Source: Pinibacter aurantiacus (lineage in GTDB: Bacteria > Bacteroidota > Bacteroidia > Chitinophagales > Chitinophagaceae). From it: a DNA stretch of 64,000 bases. The notes beneath the pieces were generated by a model that saw nothing but the letters and a program-made list of their open reading frames with translations, was not told the origin of the DNA and did not search any database. The DNA is taken from positions 310,001-374,000 of the forward strand of contig NZ_JAHSPG010000008.1 in the NCBI RefSeq assembly GCF_019130065.1. The letters are read 5' to 3'. Of the stretch, positions 25,474-34,272 are shown in pieces. The stretch's first letter is position 1. Each line of letters begins with the position of its first letter. A program made the translations under genes and the position numbers.

Positions 25474-27861
25474 ATGCTTAAAAACTATTTTAAACTGGCA
25501 TGGCGAAATCTGGTTAAAAGTAAAGTGTACTCGCTAATTAATGTGCTGGGCCTGGCCACCGGAATGGCGGTTGCCATGCTGATCGCACTATGGATATGGG
25601 ATGAACTAACGTTTGACCAATATCATTCCAACCACAAGGAGCTTGCCCAGATAATGACCACGTATATCGATAACGACGGTAAAATGGCAACCGGGCCGGC
25701 AGTTTGCCTGCCAATAGGTAATGAATTACGAACCAAGTACGGTAGCGACTTCAAAAATATTTCCATGGCATCCTGGAACTTCGATCACATACTGGTGGTG
25801 GGAGATAAAAAGATCACTTCGAGAGGAATGTGGGTTGAAGGAAGTTTTCCCAATATGTTTTCATTGAGGTTATTGAAAGGAAATATAAATGCCTTGGAAG
25901 ATCCTTCCACGATTCTGCTCAGTGCTTCCACCGCAACGACGCTTTTTGGAGATGCCGATCCGATCAACAAAATGCTGCGACTTGACAACAAGGATAATTA
26001 TAAAGTGGCCGGCGTCTTCGAAGATTTTCCGCGCAATACAAGTTTAAATGATGTAAAGCTTTTTCTGCCGTGGAAAAAATATATAACAACAGAAGATTGG
26101 ATAAAGCGTGCAAACACACAATGGAACAACCACTCATGGCAGGTGTATGTGCAGGTGGCGAATAAAATTGACATGGACAAGGAGACACAAAAGATCAAGA
26201 ACATTGTGATGGACCATAAAGTGGCAGCTACCGACGGCAGAGAGCAGGCTGTGCTATTTCCCATGGACAAATGGAGGCTGTACAGCGAATTTAAAGATGG
26301 CAAAGCTGCCGGAGGTAAAATACAGTTTATCTGGTTGTTTGCAGTGATTGGTGTTTTTGTGTTGCTGCTGGCTTGTATCAATTTCATGAATCTTTCCACA
26401 GCAAGAAGCGAGAAAAGAGCAAAAGAAGTGGGCATTCGCAAAACGGTAGGTTCTGTTCGCGGACAGCTGATAGGCCAGTTTTTGGCAGAGTCGGTTTTGG
26501 TTGCCTTTGTGTCGCTGTTATTTTCACTTATTCTCGCTGCAGTGCTAATGCCGCTATTCAACAGGCTTGCAGAAAAAAGTATTTTTTTGCCCTTGGGCAA
26601 TCCCATCTTTTGGTTACTGATAATTCTGTTCACCTTAATTACCGGATTGGTTTCCGGAAGCTATCCTGCATTTTATCTTTCCAAATTTGAGCCCATCAAA
26701 GTATTGAAAGGAACATTCCGTGTGGGAAGGTTTGCATCATTGCCACGCAAGGTGCTGGTAGTTGTGCAATTCACTTTCTCCATAGCATTGATCATTGGAA
26801 CCATCATTATTTTCAAACAGATTCAATACGCAAAGAACAGGCCTGTAAACTACAGGAGCGAAGGCCTTATCACCATCAATATGTCCACCCCCGATTTGTA
26901 TGGCCACTACGACGCTATACGCAGCGATCTGCTGGCTACCAATGTTGTGGACAACATGGCTGAATCATCAAGCCCCACAACGGATGTATGGTCGAATCAG
27001 ATAGGGTTCAACTGGCAGGGAAAGGATCCTAACACATTGCCGGCTTTTGGCACCATTGCCGTAACCGAAGATTTTGGAAATACCATTGGCTGGAAAGTCA
27101 AGGAAGGCCGCGATTTTTCTAAAGAATTTGCTACCGATAGTTTGGCTATGGTACTAAATGAAGCCGCTGTAAAACTGGTAGATATGAAACGCGACATTGT
27201 GGGAGAAACAATAAAATTCAACGACAAAAATTATACGGTGATAGGCGTGGTAAAAGATATGATCATGGAATCGCCTTACACGCCGGTAAAACCAACCGTA
27301 TTCTTTTTTGATCGCAACTGGGCAAACGTGATTACAATCGCCATAAAACAAACGGTGCCCGTTCGTGATGCGCTGAATAAAATTGAAGCTGTGTTCAAGA
27401 AATACAACCCCTCTTCACCGTTCGCTTATAAATTTAATGACGAGGAATACACGAAAAAATTCGCTGACGAACAGCGCATAGGAAAACTCGCAGTATTCTT
27501 TACCATACTGGCCATCTTCATTTCATGCCTTGGTCTGTTTGGCCTCGCTTCGTTTGTGGCAGAACAACGTAAAAAGGAAATTGGCGTGCGCAAAGTGCTC
27601 GGCGCATCAGTATTTAATTTGTGGCAATTGTTGTCCAAAGAATTTGCATTGCTCGTCGTGATTTCCTGTGTCATTGCAATTCCGTTGGCATGGTATTATT
27701 TAAACAGCTGGTTACAACGTTTTGACTACAGAACCAACATTCCATTCTGGATCATTGTTGCTTCAGGAACTGGCGCGTTGGCCATAACCCTTATCACTGT
27801 CAGCTTCCAGGCAATTAAAGCTGCAATTGCAAATCCGGTGAAGAGTTTGAGAACGGAGTAG
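25474..27861 (+). CDS. FtsX/MacB-type ABC transporter permease
   Basis: A 795-residue inner-membrane protein with the duplicated FtsX architecture of Bacteroidetes. There is an N-terminal helix in NVLGLATGMAVAMLIALWIW (about 23-42), then a large MacB-type periplasmic domain (about 50-270) and three to four helices (about 285-450). A second periplasmic domain follows (about 455-665), then a final helix set (about 670-790) including the signature EIGVRKVLGASV. The family works with a separate ATP-binding subunit in lipoprotein, peptide or antibiotic export, or in signalling. No ATPase gene is adjacent, so the partner must be elsewhere. Length is standard for this group (about 790). Substrate unknown. 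Confidence 0.88.
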   Translation: MLKNYFKLAWRNLVKSKVYSLINVLGLATGMAVAMLIALWIWDELTFDQYHSNHKELAQIMTTYIDNDGKMATGPAVCLPIGNELRTKYGSDFKNISMASWNFDHILVVGDKKITSRGMWVEGSFPNMFSLRLLKGNINALEDPSTILLSASTATTLFGDADPINKMLRLDNKDNYKVAGVFEDFPRNTSLNDVKLFLPWKKYITTEDWIKRANTQWNNHSWQVYVQVANKIDMDKETQKIKNIVMDHKVAATDGREQAVLFPMDKWRLYSEFKDGKAAGGKIQFIWLFAVIGVFVLLLACINFMNLSTARSEKRAKEVGIRKTVGSVRGQLIGQFLAESVLVAFVSLLFSLILAAVLMPLFNRLAEKSIFLPLGNPIFWLLIILFTLITGLVSGSYPAFYLSKFEPIKVLKGTFRVGRFASLPRKVLVVVQFTFSIALIIGTIIIFKQIQYAKNRPVNYRSEGLITINMSTPDLYGHYDAIRSDLLATNVVDNMAESSSPTTDVWSNQIGFNWQGKDPNTLPAFGTIAVTEDFGNTIGWKVKEGRDFSKEFATDSLAMVLNEAAVKLVDMKRDIVGETIKFNDKNYTVIGVVKDMIMESPYTPVKPTVFFFDRNWANVITIAIKQTVPVRDALNKIEAVFKKYNPSSPFAYKFNDEEYTKKFADEQRIGKLAVFFTILAIFISCLGLFGLASFVAEQRKKEIGVRKVLGASVFNLWQLLSKEFALLVVISCVIAIPLAWYYLNSWLQRFDYRTNIPFWIIVASGTGALAITLITVSFQAIKAAIANPVKSLRTE

Positions 27862-27863
27862 AG

Positions 27864-28003
27864 AGTAATTAATAATTAATAATTAAGAATTAATAGGTGT
27901 AGCAGCGAAATAGAAAATAAGTTGCTCGATGCTTAAATAATAAAACAGGGCAGCATTCTTGAGTGAATGCTGCCCTGTTAATTATTAATTATTAATTATT
28001 AAT
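27864..28003. repeat. Inverted repeat, TAATTATTAATTATTAATT family
   Basis: The left arm (27865-27896) repeats TTAATAA and the right arm (27978-28003) repeats TTAATTA. Inside lies an independent strong hairpin (27944-27979). It fills the convergent spacer between the permease and gpmI genes and overlaps the gpmI 3' end. Confidence 0.85.
27944..27979. terminator. Bidirectional terminator between permease and gpmI genes
   Basis: A perfect 15-bp stem (AACAGGGCAGCATTC with GAATGCTGCCCTGTT) around the loop TTGAGT, with A-rich and T-rich flanks on either side. Confidence 0.85.
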
Positions 28004-29521
28004 TAAAATATCTCCCGTCATTTCCTTTGGAATTTCCAATCCCATAAACTTAAGCATCGTAGGCGCAATATCTCCCAGTTTACCTGGTTTAACAGTGCCT
28101 TTCCAGTCGTTGGAAATAATGAACAATGGAACAGGGTTCAGCGTATGTGCTGTGTTTGGAGAACCATCAGCATTGATCAGGTAATCAGAGTTGCCATGAT
28201 CTGCCGTAAGGAAAACAACATAGTCACTTTTCAGCGCAGCGGTTACAACTTTTTCCACGCATTTGTCAACAGTTTCCACTGCTTTGATCGCAGCTTCCCA
28301 TACACCCGTATGGCCCACCATGTCGGCGTTTGCAAAATTCAATACGATAAAGTCAGCAGATTTTTTTTCGATTTCAGGAACCAATGCATCCGTAAGATCA
28401 TTCGCACTCATCTCCGGCTGCAGGTCGTAAGTAGCTACTTTAGGAGATGGCTTCATGATACGGGTTTCTCCTTCAAAAGGAACCTCGCGGCCACCGCTAA
28501 AGAAGAACGTAACGTGCGGATATTTCTCAGTTTCGGCTATACGAATTTGTTTCAATCCGTTTTGCGCAATCACATCACCGATCGTATTATTCAGGTTATC
28601 GTTTTCGAAAACAACATTTACGTTTTTGAAGGTCTTGTCGTATTCCGTCATTGTTGTGTAGTGCAGGTTCAAATGTTTCATGCCCTGTTCCGGGATATCC
28701 ATTTGCGTTAGTACCTCTGTAATTTCGCGGCAACGGTCCGTACGGAAGTTGAAGCAAATTACCACGTCGTCGTTTTTAATGGTAGCCAAAGGCTGCTGAG
28801 CAGAATCAAGAACAACTGTTGGTTTGATAAACTCATCTGTAATATTATGAGCATACGCATTTTCAACAGCTGCGATTGCGTCAGTCGCTTTTTCGCCAAC
28901 GCCGTTCACCAGCGCATCGTAAGCAAGTTTTACTCTTTCCCAGCGTTTGTCGCGGTCCATGGCATAATAACGGCCACTAACACTTGCAATTTTACCGGTA
29001 GAAGTATTCAGGTGCTCCTGAAGCTCTGTGATGAAACCCAATCCGCTTTTTGGATCGGTATCACGGCCATCAGTAAACGCATGTATGAAAACATTTGTTA
29101 AACCTTCCGTTTGGCACATCGTAGTCAGCGCTTTCAGGTGATTGATGTGTGAATGCACACCACCATCACTTACAAGGCCAATGAGGTGGAGCGGCTTGTT
29201 ATTTTGTTTCGCAAACTTGATGGCGCTTAGCAGCATCTCGTTTTTATAAAACTCTCCGCCGCGGATAGCCAGGTTAATGCGCTGAAGTTCCTGGTTTACA
29301 ATGCGTCCCGCACCAAGGTTAAGGTGACCTACCTCACTGTTGCCCATTTGGCCATCGGGCAAACCCACCAGCTCGCCGCACGTAGTTAAGGTAGTGTTCG
29401 GGTATTTAGTATATAAAGAAGAGACAAAGGGCGTTTTTGCATGCTGAATCGCATCGCTGGAAGGAACCTGTCCCAGTCCCCAGCCGTCCATAATGATTAG
29501 AATTGCTCGTTTTTTTTCCAT
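27992..29521 (-). CDS. gpmI: 2,3-bisphosphoglycerate-independent phosphoglycerate mutase
   Basis: A 509-residue glycolytic enzyme of the alkaline phosphatase superfamily that interconverts 3- and 2-phosphoglycerate using two Mn ions. The first metal Asp (D12 in LIIMDGWG) and the phosphorylated Ser62 (MGNSEVGHLN) are in place. Further metal and substrate residues are seen in AFTDGRDTDP and in the C-terminal LTADHGNSDYL. Length matches the family (505-515). The gene is convergent with the permease and divergent from the DUF4783-nadC pair, across a spacer with no element I can identify. Assignment is firm. Confidence 0.97.
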   Translation of the reverse strand: MEKKRAILIIMDGWGLGQVPSSDAIQHAKTPFVSSLYTKYPNTTLTTCGELVGLPDGQMGNSEVGHLNLGAGRIVNQELQRINLAIRGGEFYKNEMLLSAIKFAKQNNKPLHLIGLVSDGGVHSHINHLKALTTMCQTEGLTNVFIHAFTDGRDTDPKSGLGFITELQEHLNTSTGKIASVSGRYYAMDRDKRWERVKLAYDALVNGVGEKATDAIAAVENAYAHNITDEFIKPTVVLDSAQQPLATIKNDDVVICFNFRTDRCREITEVLTQMDIPEQGMKHLNLHYTTMTEYDKTFKNVNVVFENDNLNNTIGDVIAQNGLKQIRIAETEKYPHVTFFFSGGREVPFEGETRIMKPSPKVATYDLQPEMSANDLTDALVPEIEKKSADFIVLNFANADMVGHTGVWEAAIKAVETVDKCVEKVVTAALKSDYVVFLTADHGNSDYLINADGSPNTAHTLNPVPLFIISNDWKGTVKPGKLGDIAPTMLKFMGLEIPKEMTGDILINN

Positions 29522-29815
29522 AAATGTTGAAGCTGTTTTATAAATATTTTTCTGAAATCCGTTGACAATGGTTGACCATAAACAATTACACCACGACTAT
29601 TTCATATAAAATAATACAGGGTAGTTACTTGCCGGGCCATAAAATTTGCAAAACAATCGTGGCTTTCTTAAATGAAACCGCGTAAAAATGCGTTATCAAT
29701 CGAAAGGGCGGATAAAGTTATTGCATAAACATTAAATTGGCATGTTTTTGGGAGATTTTAGAAAACCGCGAAAAACTAAACCTGCTGACTGTAAAATTGA
29801 AACTCAATATTGTTT

Positions 29816-30211
29816 ATGAAACTTTCTATTATTGGACTGTTGCTGACTGTTTTTTTGGTGGTAAACCGAGATCCCAAGCCCGAAGTGGCAGAAATGGACT
29901 CCATTGTTACCGCCCTTAAATACGGCGACGCAGGTATGCTCTCACGGTTTTTCGACTCCAGAATTGACATTGAATTGCCAGATAAAAGTGATAATTTTAG
30001 TAGGGTACAGGCACAAATGATCCTCAAAGATTTTTTTACAAATAACGTCGTACAGGATTTTGAGATCAAACACAAAGGCGAAAAAAGCGGCTCTCAATAT
30101 TGCATCGGTATCTTAATGACCAAAAGCGGCAAATACCGGACAACCTTATTCATGAAACAAAAAGGTGATAAACAACTTCTACAGGAAATAAGTTTCCAGT
30201 TTACAGAATAA
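29816..30211 (+). CDS. DUF4783-family small exported protein
   Basis: A 131-residue protein. A signal peptide or membrane anchor (MKLSIIGLLLTVFLVVN) is followed by a compact domain (about 20-131) with an NTF2/SnoaL-like pattern: acidic helix DSIVTALKYGDAGMLSRFFD, then strands IDIELPD, FEIKHKGEK and YRTTLFMKQKG. This matches the Bacteroidetes DUF4783 family, which is often next to nadC, as here. Function unknown. I use the ATG at 29816 rather than 29810 because it gives the more usual signal peptide. A repeat element separates it from nadC. Confidence 0.75.
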   Translation: MKLSIIGLLLTVFLVVNRDPKPEVAEMDSIVTALKYGDAGMLSRFFDSRIDIELPDKSDNFSRVQAQMILKDFFTNNVVQDFEIKHKGEKSGSQYCIGILMTKSGKYRTTLFMKQKGDKQLLQEISFQFTE

Positions 30212-30270
30212 ACAATTTATCCCTTGAAGCTGATGGGGTCATGAGATTTTAATCCATGGCCCTTTTTAGT

Positions 30271-30400
30271 GCAATTAATAATTAATAATTAAAAATTAAG
30301 AGGGCGACATTTGTTATGAAATGCCGATTTTTTGTTTCAAAAAAGGGAGCTTGCTACAGACATGTAATGCAACACCTATTAATTATTAATTATTAATTGC
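30271..30400. repeat. Inverted repeat, TAATTATTAATTATTAATT family
   Basis: GCAATTAATAATTAATAATT (30271-30290) is perfectly complementary to 30381-30400 across about 90 bp. The same word family as at 27864-28003. The right arm ends 6 bp before the nadC -7 promoter element. Confidence 0.88.
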
Positions 30401-30406
30401 CTCTCC

Positions 30407-30414
30407 TACCTTTG
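30407..30414 (+). promoter_or_regulatory. Bacteroidetes -7 element (TACCTTTG) of nadC; leaderless configuration
   Basis: TACCTTTG matches TAnnTTTG and ends only 4 nt before the nadC ATG at 30419, so transcription should begin at or next to the start codon. Confidence 0.6.
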
Positions 30415-30418
30415 CTCC

Positions 30419-31279
30419 ATGTTAACTACCGAACAGCAATTACAACATCTCATAGACGAGGCTTTAAAAGAAGATATTGGCGATGGTGATCATTCCACAC
30501 TCAGTTGCATTCCTGCCAACGTAAAGGGTCATGCGGTTTTGAAGATCAAAGAAGATGGCATACTGGCCGGAATGAAAGTGGCAGAAGCCGTTTTTAATCA
30601 CATGCAGCCCGGCATTGAGTTCACTGCATTTAAAAAGGATGGTGATGCAATGACCAACGGCGAAACGGCTTTTGAAGTTGAGGCCAATGTGCAAACCATT
30701 TTGCAATGTGAACGTGTGGTGCTTAACTGCATGCAGCGCATGAGCGGTATTGCAACGCTTACCCACCAATACGTAGAAAAACTGAAGGGCTATAAAACAA
30801 AAGTGCTGGACACCCGCAAAACAACACCCAACTTCAGGGTGCTTGAGAAAGAAGCCGTGGCAATTGGCGGCGGCGTAAACCATAGAATGGGTCTGTATGA
30901 CATGATCATGCTGAAGGATAATCACATCGATTACTGCGGCGGACTTGAAAAGGCGATTGAAAAAGCTCACGCATATGTACAGGAGAAATTCCCCCAGCTA
31001 AAAATAGAAGTGGAAACCCGCTCGCTCGATGACGTAAAAAGAGTTGTGGCCTTTGCAAAAGGCAAAGTATTCAGAATAATGCTCGACAATTTTACTCCCG
31101 CACAGATTGTGGAAGCAATGAAAATAATCGACGGTCAATTCGAAACTGAAGCCAGCGGGGGCATTAATTTAGATACCATTACAAGCTATGCTGAAACCGG
31201 CGTAGACTATGTAAGTGTAGGCGGATTGATTCACCAGGCGAGAAGCCTGGACTTGAGTTTGAAGGCAAAGCTGGCGTGA
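30419..31279 (+). CDS. nadC: Nicotinate-nucleotide diphosphorylase (carboxylating), quinolinate phosphoribosyltransferase
   Basis: A 286-residue enzyme that joins quinolinate and PRPP to give nicotinate mononucleotide, CO2 and pyrophosphate in de novo NAD synthesis. The N-terminal sandwich domain (about 1-110) is followed by the barrel with DTRKTTPN (131-138, R133/K134), H155/R156 in GGVNHRMG and K166 in MLKDNHI, all quinolinate-site residues. The C-terminal EASGGINLDTI is a phosphate loop. Length is typical. nadA and nadB are not here. The window also carries a tryptophan 2,3-dioxygenase (45.2 kb), so quinolinate could come from tryptophan, but this is inference. The promoter appears to be leaderless. 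Confidence 0.97.
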   Translation: MLTTEQQLQHLIDEALKEDIGDGDHSTLSCIPANVKGHAVLKIKEDGILAGMKVAEAVFNHMQPGIEFTAFKKDGDAMTNGETAFEVEANVQTILQCERVVLNCMQRMSGIATLTHQYVEKLKGYKTKVLDTRKTTPNFRVLEKEAVAIGGGVNHRMGLYDMIMLKDNHIDYCGGLEKAIEKAHAYVQEKFPQLKIEVETRSLDDVKRVVAFAKGKVFRIMLDNFTPAQIVEAMKIIDGQFETEASGGINLDTITSYAETGVDYVSVGGLIHQARSLDLSLKAKLA

Positions 31280-31280
31280 G

Positions 31281-31445
31281 CGTGAATGGTCAATGGTGAA
31301 TCGTGAATTAGGTTACGAGAGTGTTTTTGTTCACGTTTCACCATTCACGATTCACGAGATGCAAAACCGGTAATCGATTAAAAGTGGACAGAGCGCACTG
31401 TTTCGCAGGTTCCATTCACAATTCACCTTTCACGATTCACGTTTC
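31281..31445. repeat. Inverted repeat, GTGAATGGTGAATCGTGAA family with a duplicated right arm
   Basis: The left arm (31281-31310) of GTGAATGG/TGAATCGTGAA words faces two right arms (31331-31359 and 31411-31445) of TTCACCATTCACGATTCACG words. It fills the nadC-SUI1 spacer. Confidence 0.8.
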
Positions 31446-31456
31446 CCGATTTTTTT

Positions 31457-31464
31457 TACTTTTG
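31457..31464 (+). promoter_or_regulatory. Bacteroidetes -7 element (TACTTTTG) of the SUI1 gene
   Basis: TACTTTTG matches TAnnTTTG and ends 7 nt before the ATG at 31472, giving a leaderless or near-leaderless transcript. The -33 box would fall inside the repeat. Confidence 0.5.
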
Positions 31465-31471
31465 ACCCATC

Positions 31472-31813
31472 ATGAACAAGAAGAAACCCAACAGTAAAGA
31501 CGGCATTGTTTACTCCACAGATCCCGGTTTTTCTTTTGAAGAAGAGAATGAAGTAGTTGAAACACTGGCGCCTGAAAAACAATTATTGAAAATAAAACTC
31601 GATACAAAACAACGTGCCGGTAAAGCGGTAACGCTGGTGGAAGGCTTCGTTGGAAAAGAAGAGGACCTCGAAACACTTGGCAAGCAATTAAAAAACTTTT
31701 GCGGAACCGGCGGCTCGGTGAAAGATGGCCTTGTGATCATCCAGGGAGATCAGAGGGATAAAGTGCTGCAGTGGCTGCAGAAAAATAAGTTTACAAAGGC
31801 CAAAAAAATATAA
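31472..31813 (+). CDS. SUI1/YciH-family translation factor
   Basis: A 113-residue protein with a charged N-terminal tail (MNKKKPNSKDGIVYSTDPG) and a SUI1/eIF1-like domain (about 35-110). The domain shows the family's basic loop (TKQRAGKAVTLVEGF), GTGGSVKDGLVIIQGDQRDKV and a short C-terminal helix. Bacterial YciH proteins bind the ribosome and affect initiation fidelity, but their physiological role is not settled. Length is typical. It stands alone after nadC, with a promoter element 8-15 nt before its ATG. Family call is firm; function is by homology. Confidence 0.9.
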   Translation: MNKKKPNSKDGIVYSTDPGFSFEEENEVVETLAPEKQLLKIKLDTKQRAGKAVTLVEGFVGKEEDLETLGKQLKNFCGTGGSVKDGLVIIQGDQRDKVLQWLQKNKFTKAKKI

Positions 31814-31916
31814 AGCGCATCATTTTTGTTTGAATAGAATCTTGCTCTCCCCGTCCGAACGGATTCATCCGGGCGGGCTTTGGAGAGGGTGGGCGAGGTC
31901 TTAAACTAAAACGCAC

Positions 31917-32129
31917 ATGTTCAACTTCTTTCTTGCCTTGATGAAATTTTTAACCATTACAAGTGGGATCATTTCTGTAATAAGTTTTTTCCTTTTCTCC
32001 CAGGCAAGAATGAAAGAGAACGAAGAGCAGGAGCAGCTCTATAAAAAAGTTCATTTTACCGCACTCATACTTTTTTGCGTTGCCGGCCTGGTACTTCTTA
32101 ATATGCTAGCGTCGACTGAAACGCATTAG
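31917..32129 (+). CDS. Small two-helix membrane protein, hypothetical
   Basis: A 70-residue protein. Two hydrophobic helices (about 5-27, LALMKFLTITSGIISVISFF, and about 44-64, FTALILFCVAGLVLLNML) flank a charged linker (RMKENEEQEQLYKKV). No known domain. The clean hydrophobic-charged-hydrophobic pattern and the start at a well-placed ATG suggest a real inner-membrane protein rather than a chance frame. It is followed immediately by a repeat element. Confidence 0.55.
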   Translation: MFNFFLALMKFLTITSGIISVISFFLFSQARMKENEEQEQLYKKVHFTALILFCVAGLVLLNMLASTETH

Positions 32130-32132
32130 GTC

Positions 32133-32216
32133 TGCTTAACGCTCAATGCCTAATGCTTAACGCTTAACGCTTAACGCGGAGAGCTCGTGTTAGGCGTTAA
32201 GCGTTCGGCGTTCGGC
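32133..32216. repeat. Inverted repeat, TTAACGC word family
   Basis: The left arm (32133-32177) has at least four TTAACGC/TAATGCC words; the right arm (32189-32216) has GCGTTA and GCGTTCG words. Same family as 368-438, about 32 kb away. Confidence 0.85.
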
Positions 32217-32347
32217 AGCACCACATCAATTCCGGTTGATATCCTTTATCGCACGGTAGTTTTCGACGATATCGTTTTCTAAAAGGCGAAAAATTTATAA
32301 CTTGCGTCAAGTCATGTTTTTTTCTGTTTTTTTTCGCTAAGGAAACT

Positions 32348-32767
32348 ATGTTAAGAGAGCTAATCAAAAAAGGTATGTTATCACTGTTGCTGTTGTGCTT
32401 TGGCATGATGAGCTTCACGATGCCTGCCAATCACTTTCTGACTGGCTTTTCCAGTAATACAAGCTTTCCTGAAGGGAGCAGGCCCAATATTTCATTTCAG
32501 ACATTTATCTGCAATGAAATAGTTGACATGATCAATCCGTCGCACGCCGATGAGAATGATTTTCCGGTAAGACAATTAAACTTCACTTACCTCGCTGAAC
32601 ATTCGCAAAAGCAGGCTGCGCGGCCACTTCAACAATACATTATTCCGTTTGTAAAAGTTGTTCCGCCTACAGTCGTTACGGAAACAAAAAAAGTTTACAA
32701 ACCAGCCGATAGCAAGAAAATACTATCTGACTACTATAATTTTCTCCATCTCTTCGCCTTGTTTTAA
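32348..32767 (+). CDS. Secreted hypothetical protein
   Basis: A 139-residue protein with a signal peptide (MLRELIKKGMLSLLLLCFGM, likely cut near residue 26). The mature part shows no motif I know. It has a single Cys and a Lys/Pro/Val segment (PFVKVVPPTVVTETKKVYKP). It precedes the RND efflux operon by 250 bp in the same direction, with a weak hairpin at 32781-32802 between them, and may be unrelated to it. Moderate confidence that it is expressed. Confidence 0.5.
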   Translation: MLRELIKKGMLSLLLLCFGMMSFTMPANHFLTGFSSNTSFPEGSRPNISFQTFICNEIVDMINPSHADENDFPVRQLNFTYLAEHSQKQAARPLQQYIIPFVKVVPPTVVTETKKVYKPADSKKILSDYYNFLHLFALF

Positions 32768-33017
32768 ACACTTGCTATTCGTGTGAATCGTTCTGTTCAC
32801 ACATATTTTACATTTTATAGTGACCATCCTTTCTTCCGCATTGTTGCCATAGAAAAATTCCATAGTTGCTGTCAGAGAGATCGCATGGGGATAATGGTAT
32901 TGTATTGTCATACACCCACATCACCAATTGCAATTTCTCCATATAGACACAGATAGCGGCTGGAATTACAGGCGACAATGCGCGGGATTTTATTTCATAA
33001 ATTCTAACCGAATAGCA

Positions 33018-34121
33018 ATGTACAAGAGCCTTTTATCAATAATCGTAATAGTAGTAGCAGTAACAGCATGTCAAACCAAGGCATCTGAAATCAATGATAA
33101 CAGCAAGGAAGTTTCCGCTTTTCCTTTAGTTGAGCTTACACAAAAAGACACCGTTTTGCAGAGCAATTATGTGGCGGCCATCAATGCCAGGCAAAATGTA
33201 GAAATACGCGCCAAAGTATCCGGCTACCTTGAAAAAATATTTGTAGATGAAGGAAAAGAAGTAAAACAGGGGGAGTTGCTATTTCAGTTGAACGCGAAAG
33301 AATTTCAGATAGGACTGGAAAAAGCAAGAGCCGCTGTTGCCAGTGCAAGAGCCGATGCAAAAGCAGTGGAGCTTGAGAAAGCGAGAGTTAAATTACTGGT
33401 TGATAAAAAGATCATATCTGCCAGCGAATATGAATTGGCAGATGCAAAACTTAAAGCAGCGGAAGCAAGAGTCCGTGAGGCTCAATCAGTAGAAGAAGAA
33501 GTCCTTACCAAATTGTCATACACTCAAATACGTGCACCATTCAGTGGCATCATCGACAGAATTCCATTGAAACTCGGAAGCCTTGTTGGCGAAGGTGCTT
33601 TGCTAACAACAGTTTCAGACATCAGTGGCATGCACGTGTACTTTAATATTTCTGAAAACGAATACCTGCAACTCGTTCAATCAAAAGCCTTCAAAAAAGA
33701 CAGCAGTGCGTTTAATGGAGATGTGAATTTGATTTTAGCAGACGGTTCTGTTTATCCGCACACCGGAAAAATCAAAGCATCTGAAGGCGAATTTGATCAG
33801 GGAACAGGCGCCATTGCCTTCAGGGCAAGTTTTCCTAATCCTGAAAAGATACTCAAACATGGCGCTACCGGCAAAGTACAGATCACAAAACACGTGTCGG
33901 ATGTGTTGCTCGTTCCACAAAAATCAGTATTCGAGATACAAGACAAAAACTACGTTTTCGTTGTTGATAAAAACCAGGTGGCACATATGAAAAACTTCGT
34001 GCCCGCTGCAAGATTGGGTGATTGCTATGTTGTACAATCCGGCCTTAACACAAGCGACAGAATTGTTTTTGAAGGAGCCCAGAATATCAGAGACGGAGAA
34101 CGCATTGCGATAGCCCATTAA
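33018..34121 (+). CDS. RND efflux periplasmic adaptor (membrane fusion) lipoprotein
   Basis: A 367-residue AcrA-type adaptor that links the inner-membrane RND pump to the outer-membrane factor. Lipoprotein signal with lipobox VTAC (Cys about 17); lipoyl-like half-motifs (YVAAINARQNVEIRAKVSGY and FSGIIDRIPLKLGSLVGEG) flank a helical hairpin rich in Ala/Glu/Lys (about 95-165). Beta-barrel and membrane-proximal domains follow. The frame is open to 32928, but that adds 30 residues with no signal character before the lipobox, so I start at 33018. The pump gene follows 151 bp later, with repeat DNA in the gap. Confidence 0.92.
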   Translation: MYKSLLSIIVIVVAVTACQTKASEINDNSKEVSAFPLVELTQKDTVLQSNYVAAINARQNVEIRAKVSGYLEKIFVDEGKEVKQGELLFQLNAKEFQIGLEKARAAVASARADAKAVELEKARVKLLVDKKIISASEYELADAKLKAAEARVREAQSVEEEVLTKLSYTQIRAPFSGIIDRIPLKLGSLVGEGALLTTVSDISGMHVYFNISENEYLQLVQSKAFKKDSSAFNGDVNLILADGSVYPHTGKIKASEGEFDQGTGAIAFRASFPNPEKILKHGATGKVQITKHVSDVLLVPQKSVFEIQDKNYVFVVDKNQVAHMKNFVPAARLGDCYVVQSGLNTSDRIVFEGAQNIRDGERIAIAH

Positions 34122-34144
34122 CCTATAATGTGATTTGTGTGTGA

Positions 34145-34268
34145 TGTACGATGTACGGTGTACGACATTCTTTAGAGTGGTGCACTATAACGCATTTCGT
34201 ACATCGTACCCCGCACATCGTACACTGTTCTCTATTGGCTAACAACTATCAACAAACAACTATTAACT
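34145..34268. repeat. Inverted repeat, GTACGATGTAC family, plus a solo AACAACTA arm
   Basis: The left arm (34145-34165, GATGTACGGTGTACGAC words) pairs with the right arm (34197-34225, CGTACATCGTACC words). Then 34240-34268 carries a right arm of the GTTGTTAG family without a partner. It interrupts the adaptor-pump spacer. Confidence 0.8.
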
Positions 34269-34272
34269 TCTC

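Noticed and set aside
25998-26633. A 211-codon open frame on the minus strand inside the FtsX-type permease gene
   Set aside because: It is antisense to a well-conserved coding sequence, has Ser/Thr-rich low-complexity composition and no recognisable domain; the same holds for long antisense frames in uvrC (20957-21532), gpmI (28145-28711), icd (39850-40458) and mreB (47009-47596).
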